The notes under the pieces: generated by a model | What the model was told of the DNA's origin: nothing | The model's database searches: none | What the model saw: only the letters and a program-made list of their open reading frames with translations | NCBI GenBank assembly: GCA_009777005.1 | Contig: WRMT01000004.1 | Coordinates: forward strand, 1 to 30,208 | Reading direction: 5' to 3' | DNA length: 30,208 nt | Source of the DNA: Methanobrevibacter sp. | GTDB lineage: Archaea; Methanobacteriota; Methanobacteria; Methanobacteriales; Methanobacteriaceae | Part shown: positions 1-8,480 of the stretch, one piece after another | Layout of the letters: every line of letters starts with the position of its first letter | Position numbering within the stretch: the stretch's first letter is position 1 | Made by a program: the position numbers and the translations under genes

Positions 1-382
1 CAACAATTTTTTGCTATCTACTTTTCTTGTTATTGAAACAAAATACTTAGATTATAGAATTTAAATTTAAAAGGATATAGAAATTGTACTTTTATGAAAT
101 AATCATTTAATGAACTCCAAACATATTAAATAACATATCTCCTACTTTCAATTTTTTCGAATTACCAGACACCTTGATTTATAATATAAATTTACTATAT
201 AATATTATAATAATATATTGGATTTATTTTATAAATTAAATCATGATAATATATATTAATTTAAATTAATTTATTAAATTTGAATCGTGATTATAATTAA
301 TTTTTTTAGATTTGGATAAGTATTAATTTATTAAATTTAAAATGATAGTAATTAATAAAATATATTTTTTAATAAAAGTATA
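1..382. other. Gene-free AT-rich left edge
   Basis: No coding sequence is supported here. The stretch is almost pure A/T and lies 3' of ribL. A 17-bp direct repeat (ATTAATTTATTAAATTT) occurs at 265-281 and 322-338. Nothing else is recognisable. Confidence 0.5.
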
Positions 383-835
383 TTAGCAATCCTTAAATGT
401 TGATTCTTTAAAGCTAGTGTTTTTTATTTTTTTAATTATTTTACATGTACTATCTAAATTAGATTTATAATAATTTTCAACTCTTAAGACTTTTGGACTT
501 AAATTTCTAATTTTAAGTTGATTTTTAATATGTTCTAGATTGAATTTTTGATCAGATCCAATAGCTATTATATCTGGCTTTGTTTCTGCAACTATTTTAA
601 ACATATCTGTTTTATGACCTAAATATGCTTCATCAACTGGTTTTAATAGTTTTACCATCTCTAATCTTTGATTTTCATTAACTATTGGAACTCTCTTTTT
701 CGCATGAACGGTTGAATCTCTAGCTACAACAACTATTAATTTAGAATCTCTTCCACCTAGCTCTTTAGCTTTTTCTAGGTATAATCCATGTCCTGGATGT
801 AAAATGTCAAATGTTCCTGTAGCCATAACTATCAT
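383..835 (-). CDS. ribL: RibL-type archaeal FAD synthetase (cytidylyltransferase family)
   Basis: A 150-residue nucleotidyltransferase of the glycerol-3-phosphate cytidylyltransferase-like family. In methanogens RibL transfers AMP from ATP to FMN to make FAD, in the cytoplasm. The N-terminus shows the family pattern ATGTFDILHPGH, with the nucleotide-binding HxxH at H13 and H16. The C-terminal part shows STCKII, equivalent to the second nucleotide-binding motif. Cys131 and the last residue Cys150 agree with the two C-terminal cysteines known in archaeal RibL. Length is typical. The ATG at 835 follows GGTGA at a good distance; an internal ATG at 826 is the alternative. It lies just downstream of hisA on the same strand with a gap of about 100 bp, so co-transcription is possible but not shown. 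Substrate assignment (FMN rather than another alcohol phosphate) rests on family knowledge. Confidence 0.88.
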   Translation of the reverse strand: MIVMATGTFDILHPGHGLYLEKAKELGGRDSKLIVVVARDSTVHAKKRVPIVNENQRLEMVKLLKPVDEAYLGHKTDMFKIVAETKPDIIAIGSDQKFNLEHIKNQLKIRNLSPKVLRVENYYKSNLDSTCKIIKKIKNTSFKESTFKDC

Positions 836-939
836 TACTTCACCATTTTAGTATAAATATTTTTATATATAATTAATAACCTTTTTTTGGTTTTCAATTT
901 TTCATTTTTTCTATTTTTTAATCTTTTTAGTTATTTACT

Positions 940-1695
940 TTAATTTTTTGAATTTTCATAAGAATTTTGATATTTCAAAGCTTCTTTAAGATTTATTTTA
1001 TTTTTATAAAGGGCAGAACCAATTACAACTCCTTTAACTCCAGTTTTACTTAATTTTGCAATGTCTTCTATTGTTGTGATTCCACCAGCATAAACTACTG
1101 GAATATTTACAGATTCAACAAGTTCAATAGCTGGTTTAACATCAAAACCTTTCAAAAGCCCTTCAACATCAACGTTTGTAAAAAGGATACTTCCAGCACC
1201 AATTTTTTCAAATTTTTTACTAATGTCACTTGGTTTTTTAGCTATTTTTTCAGTCCATCCCTTAATAACTACTTGAGAATCTTTACTATCAAGAGAAATC
1301 ATTATTCTTTCACTGCCAAATTCATTGGATAATGTAGCTATTGTTTCTGGGTTTTTGATACCCATTGTTCCAATAATTAATCTTTCAATATCTAAGTTCA
1401 ATAGCTTTTGAGCATATTCTATTGATCTTATTCCTCCTCCAAGTTGAATAGGAACTGAAACTTCATTCAATATTTTTTTTATAGTTTTTAAATTATCTTT
1501 ACTTTCAAGAGCTCCATCAAGATCAATAACATGTATTAAATCAGCACCTTCATCTTCCCATTTTTTAGCTACTTTTTCTGGGTTTTCAATAATCACTTGT
1601 TCAGTTCCAGGCTTTCCCTGAACTAATTGAACACATTTGCCATTTCTAATATCAACTGCAGGAATAACCAACATTTTATCATCATCAAAAGACAT
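940..1695 (-). CDS. hisA: HisA, ProFAR isomerase of histidine biosynthesis
   Basis: A (beta/alpha)8-barrel isomerase that converts ProFAR to PRFAR, the fourth step of histidine biosynthesis. The N-terminus carries LVIPAVDIRNGKCVQL with the catalytic Asp in AVDIRNGK. The phosphate-binding segments GGGIRS and YAGGITT and the second acidic segment FTNVDVEGLLKG are all in place. I chose the ATG at 1695 (MSFDDDKML...), which has TTAGGTG about 7 bases upstream. The open frame extends to a GTG at 1704, but that codon is part of the ribosome binding site. The product is then 251 residues, a normal length. No other his gene is in the window, as is usual for archaea with scattered his genes. Downstream is ribL on the same strand. 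Confidence 0.95.
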   Translation of the reverse strand: MSFDDDKMLVIPAVDIRNGKCVQLVQGKPGTEQVIIENPEKVAKKWEDEGADLIHVIDLDGALESKDNLKTIKKILNEVSVPIQLGGGIRSIEYAQKLLNLDIERLIIGTMGIKNPETIATLSNEFGSERIMISLDSKDSQVVIKGWTEKIAKKPSDISKKFEKIGAGSILFTNVDVEGLLKGFDVKPAIELVESVNIPVVYAGGITTIEDIAKLSKTGVKGVVIGSALYKNKINLKEALKYQNSYENSKN

Positions 1696-1704
1696 AAAGA
1701 ACAC

Positions 1705-2126
1705 CTAACTATGAATTACTAAAGAATAGTTAATTAATATAAACAATAATAATTACAACTTAAAAAAAGATTAGTCAATACTTAACTTTTAATCTACCAT
1801 AATAAAAACATTTCTAAAGTGGAAAAATTTGAAAATAGAGTATTAAGTATCTTTAATAATTTATAAAAATCATCATTTAAATATCATTAAACCTTTTGCT
1901 TTAATCAGTATATAAGTGGAGTTCTTTAAAATATTTTCACAAGAACTTCTAAAAATAGTCATAATTATATCAACTAAAGTTCAATATAAACTAATTATCA
2001 TAAACATATAAATAAATCCTAATGAGCATTACCTCTCTGTTCTAATGTATTATCTATGAATTACCTACAGCTAATGTAATAAATAACCATGGAGTTTCAC
2101 TGTTGAAATAGTAAATTTTTTAAACG
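1705..2126. other. Divergent spacer between hisA and the HD-RyR gene
   Basis: No open frame of note. Contains a small inverted repeat, AGTTCTT at 1920-1926 and AAGAACT at 1941-1947. Promoters for both flanking genes must lie in this spacer or the repeats that follow, but no single TATA box stands out in such AT-rich sequence. Confidence 0.35.
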
Positions 2127-2279
2127 TATTTATAATTATTAATGATATTTTAAAGGTTTAATTTAATTTTTTAAATTTATTTATAATTATTGATGATATT
2201 TTAAAGGTTTAATTTAATTTTTTGAACTTATTTATAATTATTAATAATGTTTTAGAGGTTTAATTTAATTTTTTAAACT
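2127..2279. repeat. Three tandem 51-bp repeats
   Basis: Units at 2127-2177, 2178-2228 and 2229-2279. Each begins TATTTATAATTATT and contains (A/G)GGTTTAATTTAATTTTTT(A/G)AA. The copies differ by a few substitutions and have no indels. The array ends about 50 bp before the ATG of the HD-RyR gene, so it lies across or next to the promoter. Confidence 0.85.
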
Positions 2280-2332
2280 TATTACAAATATAAAAAATAT
2301 TTTAAAATAATATAATATTAAGGAAGGAAAAT

Positions 2333-4591
2333 ATGGCAGATAAAGACCAAAATGACAATTTAAAAATATACATTGAAAAATTCTTTGATGAACTTGAATT
2401 ATATGATGATAAATATAATGGTCACAGCTATAAGGATTATTTTCGTTTAGCTGTTTTAAATTTTTTAGAAAATGAAAATGATTACAATGCTTCTGAAATC
2501 TATAGGCTATTTTTTGAAATTTATCAAATTACTGGAGAGGATAAATCAGAATCTAAAGGTCTTAATGTTGTTCATGATGAACCAAATTTAATGCTAGATT
2601 TAGTGCAGACCTTAAAAAAGTATGAAGAAAATACTGGTGAGTTAATTGAAAAACAAAGAGACCATTATATTCATTCAGTTAATGTATTTTTATTAGGATT
2701 AGCTATTTTTTCTCAAAATGCAAATTATAGAGAAGCTTTTTTGCTTGCAAATTATGATAAGAAATATGGATATTTTTATAAAACAAAAAATGAGGAGTTC
2801 TTTTATAGGTGGGGAATAGCTTCTCTTTTCCATGATATTGGATATCCATTAGAAATTATTGGAAAACAAATGAAAAAGTTCATTAATGAAGGTGTAAATT
2901 TTATCACCACAGAAACTGATGTTTTCACCTCTAAAAAATCTGATGTTAAAACTTACCTTAGCTTTGAAGATTTCAACACTTTCAATACCATAATTAAAAA
3001 AGATTTCGACTTTCCAAAGAAATATCGAGAAATATATGATGAAACTAACTTCATAGATCTATTTAAACCATTAGACATATTAGCACATAAAATCAGTTTA
3101 GCTTTTGTCAATCTGGACTTGGTAGATATAAAAGATAATCTTGATAACTTTGTTAATGTAATGGCAGAAAATGGCTTTATAGATCATGGATTTTATAGTG
3201 CAATTCTTGTAATGCTTTATTATGGCTACCTTATACAAAAATATAAAAAGAAAAGTGAATTCTTTTTCTTCCCTATTGTTGATAGTGCAAGTGCCATATT
3301 ACTACATAACTACTACAGGAATGTATTAATGAGTAAAAATTACAAATTCCAAAGAGGAAAGTTAGAAGTTGCTGAACATCCTATAGCTTACTTACTTATT
3401 TTGTGTGATGAACTTCAAGAATGGAATAGAAAACCATTTGGAGTTGAAGATAAGAAAAAATACCATGCAAATGAATCAAAGATAGAAATTACAGATAATC
3501 ATATGGATGTTGTTTACATTATAAAAAATGGAGCATTATCTCCAAAATTTGGAAAAGAAAAATCTGACTTCTTATACCATGTTTTAGATATATTTGACCT
3601 ATTTAATAGAGGTTTGTCTGTAAACCCAGAAACAGAAGACACAGTAACTCAGCTAATGGATGATTTAATAAAAATTGACTTAAACACTCCAAAACAAGTA
3701 ATAAAAAATATTGAAGAGTTAGCAAAAAAAACACATGACTACTACAATAATCTTAGAAAAGAACAAGGAAAAGAGATAGAATTTGAAACTTTTGAGGACT
3801 TGCCTGAAGATATGAAGTATTCTAACTTTAGACAAGCAAGATCAATACCAAATAAGCTAAATTTAATAGGGTGTGAAATAGTAGATAAAACTGATAAAAA
3901 AGAGGAAGTTAATGAGTTTGAAAAATATGAAATAGAATTTTTAGCTAAAGTAGAACATGATGAATGGGTAAAAGAAAGAGAAAGCACTGGATGGACATAT
4001 GCAGAAGAAAAAAATGTGGAAAAAAAGCAAAGTCCTTATATGGTCCCATGGGATAAATTAGATGATGAAATTAAAGAATATGATCGTGATCCTGCAAAGA
4101 ACATCCCAAAAATACTTAATTCAGTTGGTATGAAGGTAGTAAGAACAAATCTAAGAATTTTAGCATATAAAAATCATGAATACTTCATCAAACTAATGAA
4201 GGAGGAAGGAGAAAAAGACTTCACAGAGAAATTCGCTGATTTATCAATACCTACACAATATTCTAACTTTAAACAAGCTGAAAACCTACCACAATTACTC
4301 GATAAAATAAGTTATAGGTTAATTTCAAAAGAAGATGAAGGAATAGCTATTTTAAGCTTTTCAGATGATGATGTAGATACAATTACAAGATTACAACATG
4401 AAAACTGGTTATTAGACAGAGAAAATCATGGATGGACACAAGGAGTAGAATGGGACACAGAGAAAAAAACCAATCCTAACCTCAGAGAATGGAACAGATT
4501 AAGCAGAAAAATGAAACAAATCAACATAAAGGTAGCTAAAAAACTACCAAAGCTATTGGATGAGGTAGGTTTGAAAATAGTTGAAAAGTGA
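2333..4591 (+). CDS. HD phosphohydrolase-like protein with two C-terminal RyR domains
   Basis: A 752-residue soluble protein. An HD-type metal phosphohydrolase domain spans roughly residues 95-370: His111/His114 (RDHYIHSVNVF), the HD pair His167-Asp168 (LFHDIGYP) and a closing Asp359 (LCDELQEWNR), the usual H...HD...D order. The C-terminal third holds two RyR units (PF02026 family). Each starts with a YSNF(R/K)QA...P..L helix segment (about 498-520 and 640-662) and continues into an EHDEW/QHENW...GWT...K..P core (about 535-604 and 683-752). The first core keeps VPWDKLDDEIKEYDR. Prokaryotic RyR domains are proposed nucleotide-linked ligand sensors in conflict systems. The HD substrate is unknown; a nucleotide or signalling nucleotide is an inference. 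SD AAGGAAGG precedes the ATG. A RyR-like segment also ends the giant STAND protein at 15107-20284, hinting at shared signalling. It faces the FtsZ-like gene A tail to tail. Confidence 0.85.
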   Translation: MADKDQNDNLKIYIEKFFDELELYDDKYNGHSYKDYFRLAVLNFLENENDYNASEIYRLFFEIYQITGEDKSESKGLNVVHDEPNLMLDLVQTLKKYEENTGELIEKQRDHYIHSVNVFLLGLAIFSQNANYREAFLLANYDKKYGYFYKTKNEEFFYRWGIASLFHDIGYPLEIIGKQMKKFINEGVNFITTETDVFTSKKSDVKTYLSFEDFNTFNTIIKKDFDFPKKYREIYDETNFIDLFKPLDILAHKISLAFVNLDLVDIKDNLDNFVNVMAENGFIDHGFYSAILVMLYYGYLIQKYKKKSEFFFFPIVDSASAILLHNYYRNVLMSKNYKFQRGKLEVAEHPIAYLLILCDELQEWNRKPFGVEDKKKYHANESKIEITDNHMDVVYIIKNGALSPKFGKEKSDFLYHVLDIFDLFNRGLSVNPETEDTVTQLMDDLIKIDLNTPKQVIKNIEELAKKTHDYYNNLRKEQGKEIEFETFEDLPEDMKYSNFRQARSIPNKLNLIGCEIVDKTDKKEEVNEFEKYEIEFLAKVEHDEWVKERESTGWTYAEEKNVEKKQSPYMVPWDKLDDEIKEYDRDPAKNIPKILNSVGMKVVRTNLRILAYKNHEYFIKLMKEEGEKDFTEKFADLSIPTQYSNFKQAENLPQLLDKISYRLISKEDEGIAILSFSDDDVDTITRLQHENWLLDRENHGWTQGVEWDTEKKTNPNLREWNRLSRKMKQINIKVAKKLPKLLDEVGLKIVEK

Positions 4592-5077
4592 TTTTAAAAA
4601 CATAGTCCTTATAATGTATGTGTCAAACTTTCACCTCTCAAAAAATATTCAAAAGGATATATGTTTCTTATTTGAGATATATATTTCTTATTTTTATTTT
4701 ATATTTCTTATTTAGGACATATATTCTCTTAATTGAATAGGTTTTGGATGAAAATAGAGTATAAAATAAAATTTTGATGGCATACATAAAAAAAAGTTTT
4801 TTAAGTAATGATATTTATTTGAACTATTATATTTATTACTTTTTTTTAATTTAATAAAATTATAATTTATATTTTTTCATATAACCCTATTCCTATTTAT
4901 TTGAACTATTATATTCATTAACTTTTTTTAATTTATTAGAATTATAATTTATATTATTTTATAATAATTGTATTCATGTTTATTTTAATCATCGATTTTT
5001 TTAAAAATAAATTAATATTTTCTTAATTATTAATTAAAACATTTTTCTTTCAATGTAAATGTTTTATAAATAATTTT
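4592..5077. repeat. Convergent spacer with a two-copy direct repeat
   Basis: Gene-free, between convergent genes. A segment starting ATTTATTTGAACTATTATAT is present twice, at 4813-4873 and 4895-4955 (period 82 bp, a few mismatches). The flank at 4994-5056 and the start at 4797-4812 resemble parts of the spacer at 23331-23515. No ORF or RNA gene is recognisable. Confidence 0.6.
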
Positions 5078-6016
5078 CTAAATGAGGTTGTGTTCAATTC
5101 CTGTAATTATCATGGTTGTTCTTATAGTATTTTCAAGAGAATCATCTATTTGAATTCCCCAAACAATTTCAGTTTCTGGATTTAAATTATCAGCAATGAT
5201 TTGTACAATTTTTTCAGATTCGTATAATGTTATATTAGAACTAGCTGAAATATTGATTATTGCACTTTTAGCTTCAGAAATATTACAATCAAGTAATGGC
5301 CAATTAAGTGCTTGATGTGCAGATTCAATTGCTCTATTTTGAGAGTTTGATTCACCTATACAGACCATTCCTATTCCAGATTCTTCCATGATAAGTTGAA
5401 TATCTTTAAAACTCAAACTAAGTAAACTTTGGTTTGTTATTAATTCGGCTATACTTTTTATTACATGAGTTAAAATTCCATCAGGAACCAAAAATGCATT
5501 ATCTATTGTTAAATTAGGAGTTACTTCTAATAATTTATCAATTGGGATTACAATAACTGTATCTGCATTATCTTGAAGTTTTTTTAGACTTTTCATTGCA
5601 GTTTTTCCTTTTAAAAATCCTTCATCAAATAATGGCATAGTAACTATAGCTATAGTTAAGGCATTTAATTTTTTAGCTATTTTTGATATTACTGGTGCAG
5701 AACCTGAACCAGCTATCCCTCCAAGACCACAGCTTATAAAAACCATGTTTGCATCTTCAAGTTTTTCTTTAATCACATCAGCATTTTCTTCAGCTAAAGC
5801 TTCAGCATCTTCAGGGCGATTAAGAGAATTTACTGCTGAATTTTCACCGAGAAGTATTTTTTCATCAGCTTGACAATGATATAAATCTTGTGCATCAGTA
5901 TTAATAGCTATGGTATGGATATTCTTTATTTCCATTTCATTTATTCTTGTTATCGTGTTATTTCCAACTCCACCAATACCAACTACAATAATTTTTCGTT
6001 TGTTCATTGCTTGCAT
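5078..6016 (-). CDS. FtsZ-like protein A with degenerate GTPase loops
   Basis: A 312-residue FtsZ/tubulin-superfamily protein. The N-terminal nucleotide-binding start (VVGIGGVGNN, residues 11-20) and NTDAQDL are intact. The tubulin signature, GGGTGTG in FtsZ, reads GGIAGSG (99-105). The T3 gamma-phosphate loop seen as GAGG in paralogue B is replaced by unrelated residues. The T7 synergy loop, normally NxDFAD, reads SLSFKD (200-205), losing the Asn and the first Asp. GTP binding may persist, but efficient hydrolysis looks unlikely; that is inference. It ends soon after the FtsZ core and lacks the extended tail of paralogue B. SD AGGAGAG lies upstream of ATG 6016 (MQAMNKRK). It is one of three tandem minus-strand copies. 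The organism presumably has a housekeeping FtsZ elsewhere. It is not CetZ: it follows FtsZ in every block. Confidence 0.85.
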   Translation of the reverse strand: MQAMNKRKIIVVGIGGVGNNTITRINEMEIKNIHTIAINTDAQDLYHCQADEKILLGENSAVNSLNRPEDAEALAEENADVIKEKLEDANMVFISCGLGGIAGSGSAPVISKIAKKLNALTIAIVTMPLFDEGFLKGKTAMKSLKKLQDNADTVIVIPIDKLLEVTPNLTIDNAFLVPDGILTHVIKSIAELITNQSLLSLSFKDIQLIMEESGIGMVCIGESNSQNRAIESAHQALNWPLLDCNISEAKSAIINISASSNITLYESEKIVQIIADNLNPETEIVWGIQIDDSLENTIRTTMIITGIEHNLI

Positions 6017-6598
6017 TTTATTAACTCTCCTTTTTTTAACATGTTTAAATAATTTATTTAAATTTTGAGTAAAAATCTTTTAAATTAAGTTTAGTATGAT
6101 TAAACAGATTATGATTAAAAAAATGTTTTTTTAAAATTTAAAAATATTTGTTATAAAACATAGAATATTAAAATATTTTTCTAAAAAAGCATCTTTATAT
6201 TATTATATAAAAATTAGTTAAACTAAAAAGTTTAATGAATTTATAAGGGATAAACTTGTATTTTTAAATAGAGTTTTAGTATGTAATTTTGGTGAAAATA
6301 GATAATCAAGGAAAGTAATTACAAACTTATAGTCTTTTTAAGAAGATATTTTAATAATGATTTAAGAGAATATCAATTTATTTTAAATCGATTGTTAATA
6401 CTTTTAATTTTTAAAAATAATCAAAATATTAGTATTATAAAGAAAATACAAAGTATAATTATTTAAAGTAATAAAATAAAGAAAATCAAAGATTTTTTAA
6501 TTTATAAAAATAGAAAATTTCTTAAAAAAGAAAAATATAATGACATAAAGAAAAATATTTTCTAAATTATAGCTAAATAAGGTAATAGAGGTGTTTAA
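6017..6598. other. Divergent spacer with conserved FtsZ-upstream tract
   Basis: No gene supported. The part at about 6175-6290 resembles sequence at a similar distance upstream of FtsZ-like B (about 8355-8425): both contain TTTTCTAAAAAA followed by (A/G)TTTATAA(G/A)GGATAA and ATTTTTAAATA. It also contains one copy of the recurrent promoter-like box listed separately. Confidence 0.5.
6218..6247 (+). promoter_or_regulatory. Recurrent promoter-like box, copy 1
   Basis: Sequence TTAAACTAAAAAGTTTAA then TGAATTTATAAG. It matches the better copies near 11.5 kb and ends in a TATA-like TTTATAAG. It lies about 350 bp upstream of the zinc-ribbon gene and about 200 bp upstream of FtsZ-like A on the other strand, so its target is unclear. 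Confidence 0.4.
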
Positions 6599-6859
6599 AT
6601 GAGTTATGGGTTTGGAAAAGATAAAGGAAAAATGTATTGTTCAAAATGTGGACTTGAAAATATTCCAGTAGTTGTAAATCAGGATTCTCGTTGTGGTGGA
6701 GATTATGTATTTATTTACGAAGCATATTCTAAATGTGGAAACGAAGAAACCTCTTATTATTATGATATTTATGATGATGAACCTATTTACAATGATATTT
6801 ACAATGGTGATAGTGTAGAAATTCAACAGATGTTAGATGAAAAAGGGAATAATAGGTGA
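6599..6859 (+). CDS. Small Cys-rich zinc-ribbon-like protein
   Basis: An 86-residue hypothetical protein. Cys14 and Cys17 form a CxxCG knuckle (CSKCG). Cys32 (RCGGD) and Cys46 (SKCGNEE) could complete a four-Cys zinc site, though the second pair is widely spaced. The C-terminal half is acidic and Tyr/Asp-rich (YYYDIYDDEPIYNDIYNGD) and probably disordered. No known family is recognised. The start is well supported by GAGGTG spaced 6-7 bases before the ATG. It is the only plus-strand gene among the FtsZ-like copies, placed between A and B, and is followed by a 15-base T run that could terminate transcription. A role as adaptor or regulator for the neighbours is only a guess. Confidence 0.6.
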   Translation: MSYGFGKDKGKMYCSKCGLENIPVVVNQDSRCGGDYVFIYEAYSKCGNEETSYYYDIYDDEPIYNDIYNGDSVEIQQMLDEKGNNR

Positions 6860-6993
6860 AAAAAAAGTATATGTACGGAAAATAAGAAATTTTTAAAAAA
6901 ATAACGAGTAAAAAAAGAAGGATAATTGAAAAAGAAAAATATTTATTATCTAATAGCTGTGCAGAAGAAAATATTTACTAAACTAATCTATAG

Positions 6994-7008
6994 TTTTTTT
7001 TTTTTTTT
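6994..7008 (+). terminator. Oligo-T run after the zinc-ribbon gene
   Basis: Fifteen consecutive T residues on the plus strand about 135 bp after the small gene. Archaeal RNA polymerase terminates at oligo-T without a hairpin, so this is a plausible terminator for plus-strand transcription. Confidence 0.4.
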
Positions 7009-7053
7009 AACAAGTTCATTATTTTCATCTAATAGATATAAAGGATTAAACCA

Positions 7054-8169
7054 TTAAATTTTAAATTTTTTATCTGGTAAAAAATGATTATTTACATATT
7101 TAAAATGGTTGTCATCTAATTTTTCATCCTGTGTATATTGTGGTTTTTTTTCTATAAATATAATCGTTGTTTTTATTATATTTTCAAGAGAATCATCAAT
7201 TTGAGCTCCCCAAATAATCTTAGCTTCTGGATTTAATTTATCAGTAACAGTTTGAACGATTGTTTCACATTCATCTAAATCTAAATCAGAACTACCTGTG
7301 ATATTAATCAGAGTACTATTAGAATTAAAAACATCAAAATAAAGTAAAGGACTATTAATTGCTTCATAAATTGATTCTGATGCTCTATTTCCAGAATTTG
7401 ATTCTCCTATACCAATCGTTGCCATTCCAGCTTCTTGCATAATGTTTTTAACATCTGCAAAGTCCAAAGCAACTAAACCTGGCTTTGTGATTAACTCGGT
7501 TATTCCTTTAACAACACGAACTAAAATTTCATCAAGAACCAATAATGCATTATTTATTGTTAGATTAGGAGCTACTTCTATTAGCTTATCATTAGGAATT
7601 ACAATAACTGTATCTGCACTTTTTTGGAGTTTTTCTAATCCTTTTTCTGCTTTATCTCTTCTTAGAAACCCTTCAACACTAAGAGGCATAGAAACTACAG
7701 CCACGGTCAAAGCACCAGCTTTTTTAGCTAACTTAGCAATTACTGGAGATGAACCTGTACCAGTTCCCCCTCCGAGACCACAAGAAATAAAAACCATGTC
7801 TGCTCCTTCAAGTTTCTCCTTAATATCATCTTCACTTTCTTCAGCAGCTTCCTCACCAATATGTGGGTCTCCACCAGCACCCTTACCTCCACATGTTTTT
7901 GGACCAAGAAGTATTTTTTCATCAGATTGACAATAATATAAATCTTGTGCATCAGTATTTATAGATATTGTATGGACATCATCTACTCCAATCTCGTTAA
8001 GTCTTGTAATTGTGTTATTGCCAGATCCTCCAATACCAACTACGGTAATCTTTGTTTTTCCATTGTCTATGCCTATTACTTCATTATCATATTTTTTAGC
8101 TATTTTATCAAAAACCTCTTTTTTCACCCTTTTTTTAGATTTTTCAATGGATTCATCTATAAACTTCAT
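7054..8169 (-). CDS. ftsZ: FtsZ-like protein B, near-canonical GTPase
   Basis: A 371-residue FtsZ-family GTPase, the best preserved of the three. It has VGIGGSGNN (44-52), NTDAQDL, the T3 loop GGKGAGGDP, an intact tubulin signature GGGTGTG (133-139), and T7 loop ALDFAD (234-239), in which both Asp residues are kept and the Asn is Ala. GTP-dependent filament formation at the membrane is the family role. The first 40 residues (MKFIDESIEKSKKR...) match the N-terminal extension of archaeal FtsZ1-type proteins and of copy C. A tail of about 30 residues ends in FLPDKKFKI. SD AAAAGGAGA precedes ATG 8169. It shares the minus strand with copies A and C and the 459-residue gene, but gaps of more than 300 bp argue for separate promoters. 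Because it lacks the T7 Asn and sits beside degenerate copies, it is probably accessory rather than the housekeeping FtsZ. Confidence 0.9.
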   Translation of the reverse strand: MKFIDESIEKSKKRVKKEVFDKIAKKYDNEVIGIDNGKTKITVVGIGGSGNNTITRLNEIGVDDVHTISINTDAQDLYYCQSDEKILLGPKTCGGKGAGGDPHIGEEAAEESEDDIKEKLEGADMVFISCGLGGGTGTGSSPVIAKLAKKAGALTVAVVSMPLSVEGFLRRDKAEKGLEKLQKSADTVIVIPNDKLIEVAPNLTINNALLVLDEILVRVVKGITELITKPGLVALDFADVKNIMQEAGMATIGIGESNSGNRASESIYEAINSPLLYFDVFNSNSTLINITGSSDLDLDECETIVQTVTDKLNPEAKIIWGAQIDDSLENIIKTTIIFIEKKPQYTQDEKLDDNHFKYVNNHFLPDKKFKI

Positions 8170-8480
8170 TTGATTATTCTCCTTTTAACAATATACTGGG
8201 CTGTGAACTCATAAAATTGATTAATTAACGATACTGTTCATTAGTTTCATAATAGCTATATCTGATTCTTTTTTCATTTCCTTTAAAAATATTATTTATT
8301 TATATTAAATATTTTTTATATAATTATTTATATATTTATTAAAAATTATGAAAATAATTTTTCTAAAAAAAGTATCTTAAATTTGAGTTTATAAAGGATA
8401 ATGTTGGATTTTTAAATAAAATATGGAATAATTTAGTATTAATATAAATAACTTAGTTAACAGTAGCTATAATCGGTTTA
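8170..8480. other. Spacer upstream of FtsZ-like B
   Basis: Gene-free. Contains a tract at 8355-8425 similar to that upstream of FtsZ-like A, with a degenerate form of the promoter-like box (GAGTTTATAAAGGATAA, near 8384-8402). Nothing else recognised. Confidence 0.4.

Larger units (their letters stand above)
6985..8425. repeat. Duplicated FtsZ block B
   Basis: FtsZ-like B plus flanks. The 3' flank (GGATTAAACCATTAAA, TTTTCATCTAATAG) and the 5' flank resemble those of FtsZ-like C (about 10150-11560), so a unit of about 1.4 kb was duplicated, not just the ORF. Confidence 0.55.

Noticed and set aside
2333..4591. Cas3 or dNTPase (SAMHD1-type) assignment for the HD protein
   Set aside because: No helicase part and no cas neighbours. 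The HD residues are present but nothing in the rest of the domain identifies the substrate.
7442..7930. 162-codon plus-strand open frame opposite FtsZ-like B
   Set aside because: A shadow of the FtsZ-like B coding strand, low complexity in composition, with no ribosome binding site.
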